Source of the DNA: Robbsia sp. KACC 23696
Lineage (GTDB): Bacteria; Pseudomonadota; Gammaproteobacteria; Burkholderiales; Burkholderiaceae
Direction of reading: 5' to 3'
NCBI RefSeq assembly: GCF_039852015.1
Contig: NZ_CP156627.1
Coordinates: 868,001-932,000, forward strand
DNA: 64,000 nt
This document shows positions 27,427 through 37,014 of this stretch, piece after piece. Within the stretch, counting starts at the first letter, position 1, and each line of letters begins with the position of its first letter. The notes under the pieces are model-generated. The model was given only the letters and a program-made list of their open reading frames with translations, did no database searches and was not told the origin of the DNA. The translations under genes and the position numbers were made by a program.

Positions 27427-29250
27427 ATGCTCGAATTCCTATACCCGCAGGCATCCCATCGGATGTCTGCCGTGCGTCCGCGCGCCGCGCTGACGCCTTC
27501 CCCCCTCGTTCGTCTCGCCCGGGCTGCCCGCGCCGTTGCCCTGCTTGCGGCGACGCTCGCCGTGGCGAGCCCGCTGGTGCACGCGGCCGACGCCGCCTCG
27601 GAGGGATCGGCGGCATCGGCTGCATCGCAGGGCGCGGCGATGGCCGCGGCATCCACGACGCCTGTCGCGCCGGCCGGGCAGGCCGACGCCCAGGCCGGTC
27701 TGAGCGCTGCCGACATCGCGCCGCTGGCGGGCGACGACTTCGACGCCAAGGCAGCGGCCTTGTCGGCGTTGGCTGGCCGCGCGGCTCAGGACAGCCATGC
27801 AAGCCGACTGTTGCAAGCATTGGCGAAGGACAACGTCTTTGCCAATGACAGCAATCGCATTCTGATCGGCGATGGCGATAACTATCGCGACGCGCTGACC
27901 GATGCCACCGTCAGCGCAGACGACGCCGGCAATGCGCAGCAGATCGCGCTGCCGAACGTGCTGCGGGCGCGCGTCGACGGCATGGCCTCCGCGAGCCGTC
28001 TGACGTCGCCCGATCCTGTTCTGCGCAATGCCGCCATCGACGCGATGTTGCGCAACCCGGACCCCGCTGCCGCGGCACAGGTGGATACGGCGCTTGCGGC
28101 CGAAAAGGATCCGGCGCTGCATGCCAAGCTCGAAACGTTGTGGGCCATGACGGCGCTGCACGACCCGAGCGCGGATCGTCGTTTGAAGGCGGTCCAGCTG
28201 ATCGTCGCGAACGGTCGAATCGGCGGTCTCGAAATGTTGCGTCCGTTGACGGTGAAGTCTGCGGCGGGCGTGTATGCGGAAAGCGATACCCGTGTTCGTG
28301 CCGCGGCGCAGGACGGCATCGATCGCTTGGCGTCGATGCAGAAGCGTGCCGATATCGCCGGCGTCGTCTTTGCCGGATTGAGTCTCGGCAGCGTCTTGTT
28401 ATTGGCGGCCTTGGGCCTGGCGATCACCTATGGCCTGATCGGCGTCATCAATATGGCACACGGCGAGTTCCTGATGATCGGGGCCTATGCGACCTATGTC
28501 GTGCAGAACCTGTTCATCAAGTATTTGCCGAATGCGGTCGGCTGGTATCCGGTGCTCGCCGTGCCGGCGTCCTTTCTGGCGGCGGCGATCGTCGGCGTGG
28601 TCATCGAAAGATTGGTTATTCGTCATCTGTACGGTCGCCCATTGGAGACCTTGCTGACGACATTCGGCATGAGTCTGCTGTTGATGCAAGGCACGCGGAT
28701 GCTGTTTGGCGCGCAGAACGTGCAGGTGGCAAATCCCGGCTGGATGAGTGGCGGCATCGCGATTCTGCCGGGCCTGACGCTGCCGTATAACCGTCTCGTT
28801 ATTCTGGCGTTCTCCGTGGCCGTCATCGTGCTGGCGTGGACCGTGCTCAATCGCACGCGCCTCGGTTTGTATATTCGCGCCGTTACGCAGAATCGTCGGA
28901 TGGCTGCCTGCGTCGGCGTTCGAACCGCGCGGGTGGACTGTTATGCCTTCGCCTTCGGTGCTGGCATCGCCGGCTTGGGCGGATGCGCACTATCCCAAAT
29001 TGGCAATGTCGGCCCGGACCTCGGGCAGACCTATATCATCGATTCCTTCATGTCGGTGGTGCTGGGGGGCGTGGGGCAATTGGCCGGCACGGTGATCGGT
29101 GCCTTCGGGCTCGGCGTGGTCAGCAAGGCGATCGAGCCGTTCTGGGGTGCGGTGCTGGCCAAGATCTGCGTGCTGATGCTGGTGGTCCTGTTCATTCAAA
29201 AACGCCCGCAGGGCTTGTTCGCCCTGAAAGGGCGTAGCGCGGAGGTCTGA
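27427..29250 (+). CDS. urtB: Urea ABC transporter permease UrtB
   Basis: A 607-residue permease: signal peptide, then about 270 residues of Ala-rich helical periplasmic domain (UrtB proteins of proteobacteria have this extension), then the LivH-like membrane domain starting near residue 310 (LGLAITYGLIGVINMAHGEFLMIGAYATY). It pairs with UrtC to form the channel. ATG 27427 is used; ATG 27463 in frame is equally close to the signal peptide. Spaced 95 bases from urtA and 2 bases from urtC. Confidence 0.9.
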   Translation: MLEFLYPQASHRMSAVRPRAALTPSPLVRLARAARAVALLAATLAVASPLVHAADAASEGSAASAASQGAAMAAASTTPVAPAGQADAQAGLSAADIAPLAGDDFDAKAAALSALAGRAAQDSHASRLLQALAKDNVFANDSNRILIGDGDNYRDALTDATVSADDAGNAQQIALPNVLRARVDGMASASRLTSPDPVLRNAAIDAMLRNPDPAAAAQVDTALAAEKDPALHAKLETLWAMTALHDPSADRRLKAVQLIVANGRIGGLEMLRPLTVKSAAGVYAESDTRVRAAAQDGIDRLASMQKRADIAGVVFAGLSLGSVLLLAALGLAITYGLIGVINMAHGEFLMIGAYATYVVQNLFIKYLPNAVGWYPVLAVPASFLAAAIVGVVIERLVIRHLYGRPLETLLTTFGMSLLLMQGTRMLFGAQNVQVANPGWMSGGIAILPGLTLPYNRLVILAFSVAVIVLAWTVLNRTRLGLYIRAVTQNRRMAACVGVRTARVDCYAFAFGAGIAGLGGCALSQIGNVGPDLGQTYIIDSFMSVVLGGVGQLAGTVIGAFGLGVVSKAIEPFWGAVLAKICVLMLVVLFIQKRPQGLFALKGRSAEV

Positions 29251-29252
29251 CC

Positions 29253-30485
29253 ATGGTGCCTGTCTCCGTTTCTCCACCGCCCGCACCGTCGGCAAGTGGA
29301 TTTGTGCTGGGCCTGCCCGAGCGTCCGCGTCTGTTGTCGCGTGCCGGTTGGATCGGCATGATGATCGCGATTCTATTGGTCGGCATTGCTGCGCCCTTGG
29401 CTGCATTGGCCGTGCCGGACGGTAGCGTCTGGCATCTGTCGATGTATGCGATCACGCTCGGCGGCAAGTTGATGTGTTACGCGATCGCGGCCTTGGCGCT
29501 GGATCTGGTATGGGGCTATTGCGGCATCCTGAGCCTCGGGCATGGCTTGTTCTTCGCCTTGGGCGGCTATGCGATGGGCATGTACCTGATGCGGGCGATC
29601 GGCCATGAGGGCAAGTACGGCAGCGATCTGCCCGACTTCATGGTGTTCCTCGACTGGCATGCGCTCCCTTGGTACTGGCAGGGCACGCAGCATCTGATAT
29701 ATGCATTGCTGCTCGTCATGCTGGCGCCGGCGGTGATCGCCTGGATCTTCGGCTTCTTCGCGTTTCGCTCACGCGTGAAGGGCGTGTATCTCTCGATCAT
29801 CACGCAAGCGCTGACGTATGCGGCGATGTTGCTGTTCTTCCGCAATGAAACCGGCTTCGGCGGGAACAACGGCTTTACCGATTTCAAGCGCATTGCGGGA
29901 TTCCCGATCACCGACGATCACACGCGCGTCAGCCTGTTCGTCATCACCTTTGCCGTGCTCGTCCTTGCGTTTCTCGCGCTGCGTTGGATCGTCAATTCGA
30001 GATTGGGACGCGTCGTGACCGCGATCCGCGACGGCGAATCGCGGCTGATGTTCCTCGGCTACAGCCCGCTTGCGTACAAGCTGTTCATCTGGACCTTGTC
30101 CGCCGTGTTGTGCGGCATTGCCGGTGCACTATACGTGCCGCAGGTTGGCATCATCAATCCGAGCGAGATGTCGCCCGGTAATTCGATCGAGATGGCGATC
30201 TGGGTGGCGGTAGGCGGACGGGGCACGTTGATCGGACCGATCATCGGCGCGATCGCCGTGAATCTGGCGAAGACCTTCTTCACCAATTCGTTCCCGGAAT
30301 ATTGGCTGTTTTTCCTTGGTGCGATTTTCGTGCTGGTGCCTTTGCTGCTGCCGAAGGGCATCGTCGGTCTGGCCGGCATGCTTCGCAAAACGCGTCACAC
30401 TGACGGCACGCCGCGTGACGAGCCGCGCGTTCAAGCGCCCGCTGGTGCGGATGCCGGGCGCTCGACACAAGGAGGCAAGCTATGA
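29253..30485 (+). CDS. urtC: Urea ABC transporter permease UrtC
   Basis: A 410-residue LivM-like permease with about ten hydrophobic segments, including YCGILSLGHGLFFALGGYAMG near residue 90 and the EAA-like VGGRGTLIGPIIGA near 320. The C-terminal 40 residues are hydrophilic and Pro/Arg-rich. It follows urtB by two bases and overlaps urtD by four (ATGA). Ribosome site cggaggt upstream. Confidence 0.92.
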   Translation: MVPVSVSPPPAPSASGFVLGLPERPRLLSRAGWIGMMIAILLVGIAAPLAALAVPDGSVWHLSMYAITLGGKLMCYAIAALALDLVWGYCGILSLGHGLFFALGGYAMGMYLMRAIGHEGKYGSDLPDFMVFLDWHALPWYWQGTQHLIYALLLVMLAPAVIAWIFGFFAFRSRVKGVYLSIITQALTYAAMLLFFRNETGFGGNNGFTDFKRIAGFPITDDHTRVSLFVITFAVLVLAFLALRWIVNSRLGRVVTAIRDGESRLMFLGYSPLAYKLFIWTLSAVLCGIAGALYVPQVGIINPSEMSPGNSIEMAIWVAVGGRGTLIGPIIGAIAVNLAKTFFTNSFPEYWLFFLGAIFVLVPLLLPKGIVGLAGMLRKTRHTDGTPRDEPRVQAPAGADAGRSTQGGKL

Positions 30486-31327
30486 GTACCGATATCGTGG
30501 AAGAAAAGGTCTCCGGTGCGGGCGCGAACATGACGTCGGGTCTGGGCCATCGGGTTCAGCCGGGCGCCGTCGATGTCTCGCACGGTCCGATTTTGTACCT
30601 GGAAGATGTGTGCGTCAGCTTCGACGGTTTCAAGGCGCTGAAGAATCTCTCGCTGTCGATCGATGCCGGAGAGCTGCGCTGTATCATCGGGCCGAACGGC
30701 GCGGGCAAGACGACGATGATGGATGTGATCACCGGGAAAACGCGCGCGCAGACCGGCAAGGTGTTTCTAGGACAGACGCTCGATTTGCGTCGGATGGACG
30801 AGCCGAGCATCGCGCAGGCCGGTATCGGCCGCAAGTTCCAGAAGCCCACCGTGTTCGAACAGCATCCGGTCTGGGAGAATCTCGAGCTGGCGATGAAGTC
30901 CGACAAAGGCTGGTTGGCGGCACTGCGCGCCAAGCTCGATCGGGCCGCACAGGCGCGGATCGAACGGGTTCTGGCGACGATTCAGTTGGAGGCGCAGGCC
31001 TATACGCTCGCCGGGTTGCTGTCGCACGGACAAAAGCAGCGTCTCGAAATCGGCATGCTGTTGATGCAGGAGCCTCAGTTGCTGTTGCTCGACGAGCCGG
31101 CGGCCGGGATCACCGACGACGAGACGATGGCGCTGGCGGCGTTGCTCGAAACGCTGCGCGGTCAGTGCTCGATGATGGTGGTGGAACACGATATGGATTT
31201 CGTCGCGGCATTGGCCGGCGAACACGGCAAGGTGACCGTGATGGCCGAAGGCTCGGTATTGGCCGAGGGAACCTTGGATCAGGTGAAGCGCGACGAGCGC
31301 GTGATCGAATCCTATCTGGGCCGGTAG
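30482..31327 (+). CDS. urtD: Urea ABC transporter ATP-binding protein UrtD
   Basis: A 281-residue LivG-like ATPase: Walker A GPNGAGKTTMMDVITGK near residue 70, a Q-loop in GRKFQKPTVF, signature LSHGQKQRLEIGMLL near 178 and Walker B LLLLDEPAAGITDDE near 200. The N-terminal 35 residues before the ABC fold are hydrophilic and of unknown role. The signature motif reads LSHGQ rather than LSGGQ, which is usual in UrtD. Coupled to urtC by a four-base overlap. Confidence 0.93.
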   Translation: MSTDIVEEKVSGAGANMTSGLGHRVQPGAVDVSHGPILYLEDVCVSFDGFKALKNLSLSIDAGELRCIIGPNGAGKTTMMDVITGKTRAQTGKVFLGQTLDLRRMDEPSIAQAGIGRKFQKPTVFEQHPVWENLELAMKSDKGWLAALRAKLDRAAQARIERVLATIQLEAQAYTLAGLLSHGQKQRLEIGMLLMQEPQLLLLDEPAAGITDDETMALAALLETLRGQCSMMVVEHDMDFVAALAGEHGKVTVMAEGSVLAEGTLDQVKRDERVIESYLGR

Positions 31328-31345
31328 CGGCGTCGAGGAGCGGCA

Positions 31346-32038
31346 ATGCTGGAAGTGGCGGGATTGAATCAATACTACGGCGGCAGTCATATTCTGCGCG
31401 ATGTGGCGCTGCAAGTGCCGACGGGCAAGCTGACAGTCTTGTTGGGGCGCAATGGCGTGGGAAAGTCCACGCTGCTGCGTTGCTTGATGGGCGTGACGCC
31501 GGTGAAGACCGGCAGCATCCACTGGAAGGGACAGGCGCTGGAGCGCCTGGGAACGCCTGCGCGGGTGGGACGTGGCTTAGGCTATGTGCCGCAAGGGCGC
31601 GATATTTTCCCGCGCCTGACGGTGGAGGAGAATCTGCTGATCGGCGCCGCGTCACATACGATCCCAAAAAACGTGCCGGAGCGGATTCATGCCTTGTTTC
31701 CAGTGCTGCACGATATGCGGCATCGACGCGGCGGCGATTTGTCCGGCGGTCAGCAACAGCAACTGGCCATCGGTCGGGCGTTGATGGGCGAACCGGAGCT
31801 GTTGATCCTCGATGAGCCCACCGAGGGGATTCAACCGTCCATCATCAGCGATATCGGCCGCACCTTGCGGCGCCTCGTCGATGAATTCGGGATGACGGTG
31901 CTGTTGGTCGAGCAGTATTACGAGTTTGCCCAAGCGCTGGCCGACCAGTACTGGGTTATGCGCCGTGGCGAGATCGTTGCCGGCGGCACCGGTGCGCAGA
32001 TGGGTGAACACGGCGTGCGCGAGATGATCGCCGTGTAA
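31346..32038 (+). CDS. urtE: Urea ABC transporter ATP-binding protein UrtE
   Basis: A 230-residue LivF-like ATPase: Walker A GRNGVGKSTLLRCLMG near residue 33, signature LSGGQQQQLAIGRALM near 134, Walker B LLILDEPTEGIQPS near 155. The ribosome site gaggag lies before ATG 31346. Last gene of the urt operon, followed at once by a small hairpin that may end the transcript. Confidence 0.94.
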   Translation: MLEVAGLNQYYGGSHILRDVALQVPTGKLTVLLGRNGVGKSTLLRCLMGVTPVKTGSIHWKGQALERLGTPARVGRGLGYVPQGRDIFPRLTVEENLLIGAASHTIPKNVPERIHALFPVLHDMRHRRGGDLSGGQQQQLAIGRALMGEPELLILDEPTEGIQPSIISDIGRTLRRLVDEFGMTVLLVEQYYEFAQALADQYWVMRRGEIVAGGTGAQMGEHGVREMIAV

Positions 32039-32055
32039 GGGCTGCTTCGCCCTTT
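32037..32055 (+). terminator. Short hairpin after urtE, possible terminator
   Basis: AAGGGC and GCCCTT pair across a six-base loop, beginning at the urtE stop codon and followed by a TTTC run. The stem is only six pairs, so termination strength is uncertain. It lies between convergent operons. Confidence 0.4.
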
Positions 32056-32079
32056 CATGCGCGCCGGTTCGACAGACCG

Positions 32080-32937
32080 TCAGACCGGCGTGAACTTCAG
32101 CTTTTCGATCGGTGTGACCTTGTCGGTACGGCTGAGGCCGTACTTCGTCTTCGGTCCCAACCACTTGTCGAAAATCTGCTGCATTTCACCGTCCTGATCC
32201 ATTTCGACCAAGGCTTTGTTGACGGCGTCCTTCATGGCCGCTTGATCCTGTTGCATACCGATGGCAATTGGTTCGATCAGCATCGGCTCCGGGAGGATCG
32301 CAACCGCGCCGGCCGTGTTGGCGACCTGGCTCTGGATCTGCCGCGCCGTCATCTGATTCGTGACAAAGCCCTGCACCTTGTTCTGCTCCAGCGCCATGAA
32401 TGCCGAGCTGGTGTCGTGGAAGGTCACGGCCTGGCCGCCCTTGATCGACAAGGGGATGGATTGGGCCGACGTCGAGCCGTCGGTCGCGCTGAAGCGTTGC
32501 CCGCCGAGGTCGGCCAGCGTCTTCTTTGCATTGGCTTCTTTGACGAGCAGCACTTCCTTCGTCGAGTAATAGGCGTCGCTGAATGCGATTTGCGTTGCGC
32601 GAGCCTTCGTGTACGCCAGATTTGCAATGACCATATCGACGCGGCCGAGCTTTAGTTGCGGCACACGTGCCTCCACCGCCAACGGTTCGAGCGTTGCCTT
32701 CACGCCAAGGCGTTTGGCGACAGCCCTGCATAGATCCACGTCCATTCCGACCAATTCACGGGACTGCGGATCGGGGTAGGAGAACGGTTCCACGTTCGAA
32801 TACACGCCACAGCTGACCGCACCGTGCTGCTTCACGTCGGCTAACTGGTCGGCGTGCGCGAGTTCGGCCGTTATCGACGCGGAGAGGGCCAGCACCGTCC
32901 CGATAACGGCGGTGTACTTCGACTTTACGGACTTCAT
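32080..32937 (-). CDS. Polar amino acid ABC transporter substrate-binding protein (GltI/GlnH-like)
   Basis: A 285-residue exported family 3 binding protein: signal peptide with cleavage near ELAHA-DQ (about residue 29), SCGVYSNVEPFSYPDPQSRELVGMDVDLCRAVAKRLGV near 42-80 and the GRVDMVIANLAYTKAR ligand-site region. It should deliver a polar amino acid such as glutamate, aspartate or a related acid to the permeases. It is the last gene of a permease-permease-ATPase-binding protein operon. Confidence 0.87.
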   Translation of the reverse strand: MKSVKSKYTAVIGTVLALSASITAELAHADQLADVKQHGAVSCGVYSNVEPFSYPDPQSRELVGMDVDLCRAVAKRLGVKATLEPLAVEARVPQLKLGRVDMVIANLAYTKARATQIAFSDAYYSTKEVLLVKEANAKKTLADLGGQRFSATDGSTSAQSIPLSIKGGQAVTFHDTSSAFMALEQNKVQGFVTNQMTARQIQSQVANTAGAVAILPEPMLIEPIAIGMQQDQAAMKDAVNKALVEMDQDGEMQQIFDKWLGPKTKYGLSRTDKVTPIEKLKFTPV

Positions 32938-32966
32938 TCAATACACTCCAGGTGACGGTTTCGAGG

Positions 32967-33695
32967 TTAATGATTGCGGAGGTCGGATAGGAAACGTTGT
33001 GCGCGGGGGTGCTGCGGATTCGAGAAGAACGCTTCCGGCGAGGCGCTCTCCAGCAGCTTTCCGGCGTCCATGAACCAGACGCGATCGGCCACTTCGCGGG
33101 CGAAATGCATTTCGTGCGTGACGCACATCATCGTCATGCCTTCATGCGCCAAACCTTTCATCACGCTCAGCACTTCGCCGACCATTTCGGGATCGAGCGC
33201 GCTGGTGGGCTCGTCGAACAGCATCGCCGGCGGGTCCATCGCCAATGCGCGTGCAATGGCGACGCGCTGTTGCTGACCGCCGGACAGTTGCAGCGGGAAC
33301 GCATCGGCCTTATTGCCGAGCCCCACGCGTTCGAGCAGTCGCATCGCGTTGTCGCGCGCGGCGGCGCGTTTTTGCCGTTTCACCTGCATGGGCGACAGCG
33401 TGATGTTTTCCATGACGGACAAGTGCGGAAACAGATTGAACTGTTGGAAAACAAAGCCCACCTCGCTGCGATAGGCGTTGATTTCGATCTTGGCGTCGTG
33501 AATGTCCCGGCCATTGAACTGGATCTTGCCGCGGTTGATTTCTTCCAGGCGGTTGACGGTGCGGATCAACGTCGATTTGCCCGAGCCGGACGGTCCGCAT
33601 ACGACGACGACCTCGCCCTTCGCCACGGTCGCGTTGATGTCGACCAAGGCATGGTAGTCGCCGTACCACTTGTTGACGCTGGTGAATGTAATCAC
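32967..33695 (-). CDS. Amino acid ABC transporter ATP-binding protein (GltL/GlnQ-like)
   Basis: A 242-residue ATPase: Walker [19 protein letters not shown] near residue 35, Q-loop [13 protein letters not shown] near 85, signature [16 protein letters not shown] near 138 and Walker [16 protein letters not shown]. The GTG at 33695 with gaggaaa upstream is chosen because the ABC domain ([12 protein letters not shown]) starts immediately; the frame upstream has no similarity. Sits between the permeases and the binding protein. Confidence 0.9.
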   Translation of the reverse strand: MITFTSVNKWYGDYHALVDINATVAKGEVVVVCGPSGSGKSTLIRTVNRLEEINRGKIQFNGRDIHDAKIEINAYRSEVGFVFQQFNLFPHLSVMENITLSPMQVKRQKRAAARDNAMRLLERVGLGNKADAFPLQLSGGQQQRVAIARALAMDPPAMLFDEPTSALDPEMVGEVLSVMKGLAHEGMTMMCVTHEMHFAREVADRVWFMDAGKLLESASPEAFFSNPQHPRAQRFLSDLRNH

Positions 33696-33735
33696 GCTTT
33701 TCCTCGAAACAGAGCAGGGCGATACCGCTGCGTAT

Positions 33736-34506
33736 TCAGTGTTTTGCCGCTTGGGCAATGTCGGTCGCGTCCATCGGCACGCGTTGCGATGTCGTCGTGT
33801 CCGGCGCCAGGCGCCGCCCCTGCCGTTTCCGCGCAATGCGTTTCTCGATAAAACGCGCCGCTTCCGTCAAGAAATAGCAGAGTGCGAAGTAGCTGAGTGC
33901 CAGAATCAGATAGACCGGGAAGGGCTGCGTCATCAGTCGGTTATTGATCTGGTCGGCGGCGAACGAGATTTCCTGGACGTTGATGATGTACCCCAGGGAG
34001 GTCTCCTTGATCGTGGAGACCCATTGCGTCACCATGCTCGGAATCACGTTGTAAAGCGATTGCGGCAGGATCACCAAGCGCATCGTCTTGAAATAGCTGA
34101 GCCCGAGCGCACGTGCACCCTCGGTTTGCCCTTTCGGCAATGCGTTCATGCCGGAGCGAATGATCTCGCCCAAGTAAGCGGCGTCGTAGACGACGAGCGC
34201 GCATAGCATCGTTGTAAAGCCCGATACCGGTACACCGGTCAGGACCGGCATCAGGAAGTAGACCCAGAAGACGATCATCAGCAAAGGGATGCCGCGTACC
34301 GTGTACACATAGCCGGTAACGACGGCTCGCACCATCGGAATTGGACTGACGCGGGCCATTGCGACGAGGATGCCGAACGGAAAGGCGATGACGAGCGCAG
34401 CCGATGCCAACAGGATGGTCAGGACGATGCCGCCGATGGGCCCGTGCGGGTACTGACCGATCAACAGCAAGGGCCAGTTGTCGTGCAGGATTTGCAGTAT
34501 CGTCAT
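33736..34506 (-). CDS. Amino acid ABC transporter permease (GltK-like)
   Basis: A 256-residue HisM/GltK-type permease with five predicted helices, [17 protein letters not shown] near residue 70 and the ATPase-contact loop [26 protein letters not shown] near 140-165. Overlaps the first permease gene by four bases. It forms the heterodimeric channel with its neighbour. Confidence 0.9.
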   Translation of the reverse strand: MTILQILHDNWPLLLIGQYPHGPIGGIVLTILLASAALVIAFPFGILVAMARVSPIPMVRAVVTGYVYTVRGIPLLMIVFWVYFLMPVLTGVPVSGFTTMLCALVVYDAAYLGEIIRSGMNALPKGQTEGARALGLSYFKTMRLVILPQSLYNVIPSMVTQWVSTIKETSLGYIINVQEISFAADQINNRLMTQPFPVYLILALSYFALCYFLTEAARFIEKRIARKRQGRRLAPDTTTSQRVPMDATDIAQAAKH

Positions 34507-35204
34507 CGCGCACCTGCCAATTGGAAGCGTTGCTCGATCATCGCGCCCACGCCCATGATGACGAGAGAGATCGCGAGATACAGGATCGTTGCGACGAAAT
34601 AGGCTTCGAAAGAGAGGAAGGTCTGGTTTTCGACTTCACGCGTGGCATAGGTCAACTCGGCCGCGCCGATGGCCATCGCCAGGCTGGTGTTCTTGAACAA
34701 CAGGACCGCATGGTTGACCATCGATGGCGTGGCGTTGCGCATCGCCTGCGGCAGAATGATGAAGCGCATGGCACGAACGAAGCCCAGGCCCAATGCACGG
34801 CTTGCTTCGAATTGGCCGGTGGGAATGGATCGCAGACCGCTCCGAATGTCTTCGCACAGATACGCGCCGCTACAGCAAGCGATGGCGATCACGGCGAAAA
34901 TGGCTTGGCCATTGGTGTTGTTCAGGACGTTCTGCAACCCCATCGGCAGGATCGCCGAGATACCGAAATACCAGAACAGGATCTGCACCAGCATCGGTAC
35001 GTTCCGGTGATACGCGACAAATACGCCGACGACGATCAACGCCACGCGTTGGTTGGTCATGCGCAGCGTGGCCAATGCGATGCCCAGCACCATGGCCAGC
35101 AACCATGCCACAACGGCGATCTCCAGCGTCAATACCAGGCCATGGGCAAACATCGCCCCATAACTGCCTTGCAGCACAGCGCCCAAATCGAAGTGAAGTG
35201 TCAT
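34503..35204 (-). CDS. Amino acid ABC transporter permease (GltJ-like)
   Basis: A 233-residue permease with the same fold, YHRNVPMLVQILFWYFGI near residue 66 and the loop ALGLGFVRAMRFIILPQAMRNATPSM near 137-162. The ATG at 35204 (MTLHFDLGAVL) is preferred over an upstream start that adds 39 residues without a helix. First gene of the amino acid transporter operon; a TTGGTC-type element lies about 85 bases upstream. Confidence 0.88.
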   Translation of the reverse strand: MTLHFDLGAVLQGSYGAMFAHGLVLTLEIAVVAWLLAMVLGIALATLRMTNQRVALIVVGVFVAYHRNVPMLVQILFWYFGISAILPMGLQNVLNNTNGQAIFAVIAIACCSGAYLCEDIRSGLRSIPTGQFEASRALGLGFVRAMRFIILPQAMRNATPSMVNHAVLLFKNTSLAMAIGAAELTYATREVENQTFLSFEAYFVATILYLAISLVIMGVGAMIEQRFQLAGAR

Positions 35205-35377
35205 AAGTCGAATCCTGTAAGGCGGCTGCCATCGGGCCGGGTCTGCTCGGTACGTGGCAGCGATGAGGTCAATGCTAGCCCGCGAAAAAAAGACCAAGCA
35301 GAGGGCTTTCGTCTGGTGCAATAAGTTTCAATAATGACCAGCGGGAAACGGCGCGATGCGCTGCCGAAAGACGAAAA

Positions 35378-35400
35378 AAAACCGCGCGGAAGGCGGTTTT
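35378..35400 (-). terminator. Strong intrinsic terminator after the acc/pxp/SDR operon
   Basis: On the minus strand AAAACCGC pairs with GCGGTTTT across a seven-base loop and is followed by an eight-T tract. It lies 28 bases after the SDR stop at 35428. The inverted repeat could act in both directions. Confidence 0.8.
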
Positions 35401-35427
35401 CATGCGGTTTTGTCTTGACCCGCGCGC

Positions 35428-36171
35428 TTAGTCTTCGCGCTTGATCGTCGTTAGACCGCCGGGCACTTGCAGCGTCGGCAATATCTCCATATTGCTGATG
35501 TTCACCGCGAGCGGCGCGGCGATCGCGAAGGCGATGGCGTTGGCGATGTCCTCCGGCTGAGGCAGTTCGAAGCCGTCGATGAATTCTTTGCGTGCCGCTT
35601 CGATGTTACCGTTCACATGACCGAAGATGTCGGTGGCAACGCGACCTGGGCAGATTTCGGTGACGCGTACGCGTTTGCCCAGCGCGTCGACGCGTAATTG
35701 CCGCGACAATGCGTGAATGCCGGCTTTGGTCGCGTGATAGATGGAATTGCCGCCGAAATTGTAGATGGCCGCGATCGACGAGATATTGACGATGTGGCCG
35801 CAATCGCGTGCGACCATGCCGGGCATCGTCAGTCGGACAATGTGCAAGACCGCTTGCAGATTTACTTCGACTTGCGTGTCGATGTCGGCGGCGGTCGCAT
35901 CCAGAATCGACCCCTTTGTCGACACGCCGGCATTGTTCACGACGATGTCGAACGCGAATTGCTCCGTCAGCGCCGTGATTGCCGGCAGATCGCCGACATC
36001 GATCGCGTGCGGGATGCAACCGGTGCGTTCGGCAAGGGCCTGCAGCCGTTCCGCGTTCCGCGCAACCGCGTGCACTTCGATCCCTTCTTGGCACAGGCGC
36101 GTAACGATCGCGGCGCCGATGCCGGTGGACGCGCCGGTGACCAGCGCGGTCTTGTAATCTGAAAAAGGCAT
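35428..36171 (-). CDS. Short-chain dehydrogenase/reductase (YdfG-like)
   Basis: A 247-residue classical SDR: TGASTGIG at residues 12-19, NNAGVS near 83, the catalytic Ser in VNISSIAA and YHATK near 150, followed by CPGRVATDIFG. It resembles YdfG-type 3-hydroxy acid dehydrogenases. The ATG at 36171 follows ggag. It is the seventh and last gene of the accB-accC-pxpB-pxpC-accB'-pxpA operon, 42 bases after pxpA, so a role in the same pathway (reduction or oxidation of a hydroxy acid) is possible. Confidence 0.85.
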   Translation of the reverse strand: MPFSDYKTALVTGASTGIGAAIVTRLCQEGIEVHAVARNAERLQALAERTGCIPHAIDVGDLPAITALTEQFAFDIVVNNAGVSTKGSILDATAADIDTQVEVNLQAVLHIVRLTMPGMVARDCGHIVNISSIAAIYNFGGNSIYHATKAGIHALSRQLRVDALGKRVRVTEICPGRVATDIFGHVNGNIEAARKEFIDGFELPQPEDIANAIAFAIAAPLAVNISNMEILPTLQVPGGLTTIKRED

Positions 36172-36213
36172 GCTAACTCCGAGATAGGGTAATGAAAAGA
36201 CCAATAAGCGCGT

Positions 36214-36984
36214 TCAGTTGGTCAGGATCGATGACAGGCGAGCGACCTGGCCGCGATGCGTTTCGATCGTCTGGCGCACGGCTTTTGCAAGATCGACCGC
36301 ACCGGGGGTGTCGCCATGCACCAGGATCTGTTGCACGTCGATCGTCAGACGCTTTCCGTCGATCGACGTGACGGAGCCGTCGATGATCAGCTGTTCGACG
36401 CGTGCCAGTACGGCCTCGGCGGACTTGATCACGGCGCCCGGCTTTTTGCGCGATACCAGCGTGCCATCGTCTTCATAAGCACGGTCCGCGAGAAAGGCGT
36501 TGGCCACCCGCAAACCGCACTCTTTTGCCGCGACTTCGATTTGCGTGTCGGTTGTCGCACAAATGACGATGTCGGGGTCGAATGCGGCCACGGCCTGGAC
36601 CATCGGGGCTGCCAAGGCGTAATCCACCGCGGACATATTGCCAAGTGCGCCATGAAAACTGAGATGCGCGACGCGGGCGCCGGCGACCTTGGCAATCGCG
36701 CTCAAGGCGCCCAATTGATACAGGACATACCGTGACAGCTCTTCCGGGTCGGCGTGAATCTGGCGTCGTCCAAAGCCCATCAAATCCGGGAAACCGACGT
36801 GCGCGCCGATATCGATGCCACGTCGCGCCGCCGATCGTACCGTCCGATCCATGATGACCGGGTCGCCCGCATGATAGCCGCAGGCGATATTCGCCGACGT
36901 GATGACATCGAGCAATGCTTCGTCATCGCCCATTTTCCAAGGGCCGAAACCCTCGCCCAAGTCTGCATTCAAGTCAATTTTCAT
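36214..36984 (-). CDS. pxpA: 5-oxoprolinase subunit A, LamB/YcsF family
   Basis: A 256-residue member of the YcsF/LamB family: MKIDLNADLGEGFG at the N terminus, SANIACGYHAGDP near residue 30, GAHVGFPDLMGFGRR near 60 and LVHGDTPGAV near 220. In characterised bacteria PxpA works with PxpBC to hydrolyse 5-oxoproline to glutamate using ATP. Here it is in the same operon but separated from pxpBC by a biotin-carrier-like gene. Start ATG 36984 is unambiguous. Confidence 0.92.
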   Translation of the reverse strand: MKIDLNADLGEGFGPWKMGDDEALLDVITSANIACGYHAGDPVIMDRTVRSAARRGIDIGAHVGFPDLMGFGRRQIHADPEELSRYVLYQLGALSAIAKVAGARVAHLSFHGALGNMSAVDYALAAPMVQAVAAFDPDIVICATTDTQIEVAAKECGLRVANAFLADRAYEDDGTLVSRKKPGAVIKSAEAVLARVEQLIIDGSVTSIDGKRLTIDVQQILVHGDTPGAVDLAKAVRQTIETHRGQVARLSSILTN

Positions 36985-37014
36985 CTGTCTTGTCCTTGCC
37001 GCTTCGGCCTGGTT

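Noticed and set aside
26009-27820. A 603-codon minus-strand frame opposite urtA/urtB
   Set aside because: Antisense shadow typical of high-GC DNA; no start context and Arg/His-rich low-quality translation.
27427-28330. The long Ala-rich N-terminal part of UrtB as an extra fused gene or anomaly
   Set aside because: UrtB proteins of proteobacteria commonly carry such a periplasmic extension before the LivH-like membrane domain.
30316-31815. A 499-codon plus-strand frame across urtC-urtD-urtE
   Set aside because: It is the out-of-frame shadow of three strongly conserved urt genes; composition is Arg/Gly-rich and no domain is visible.
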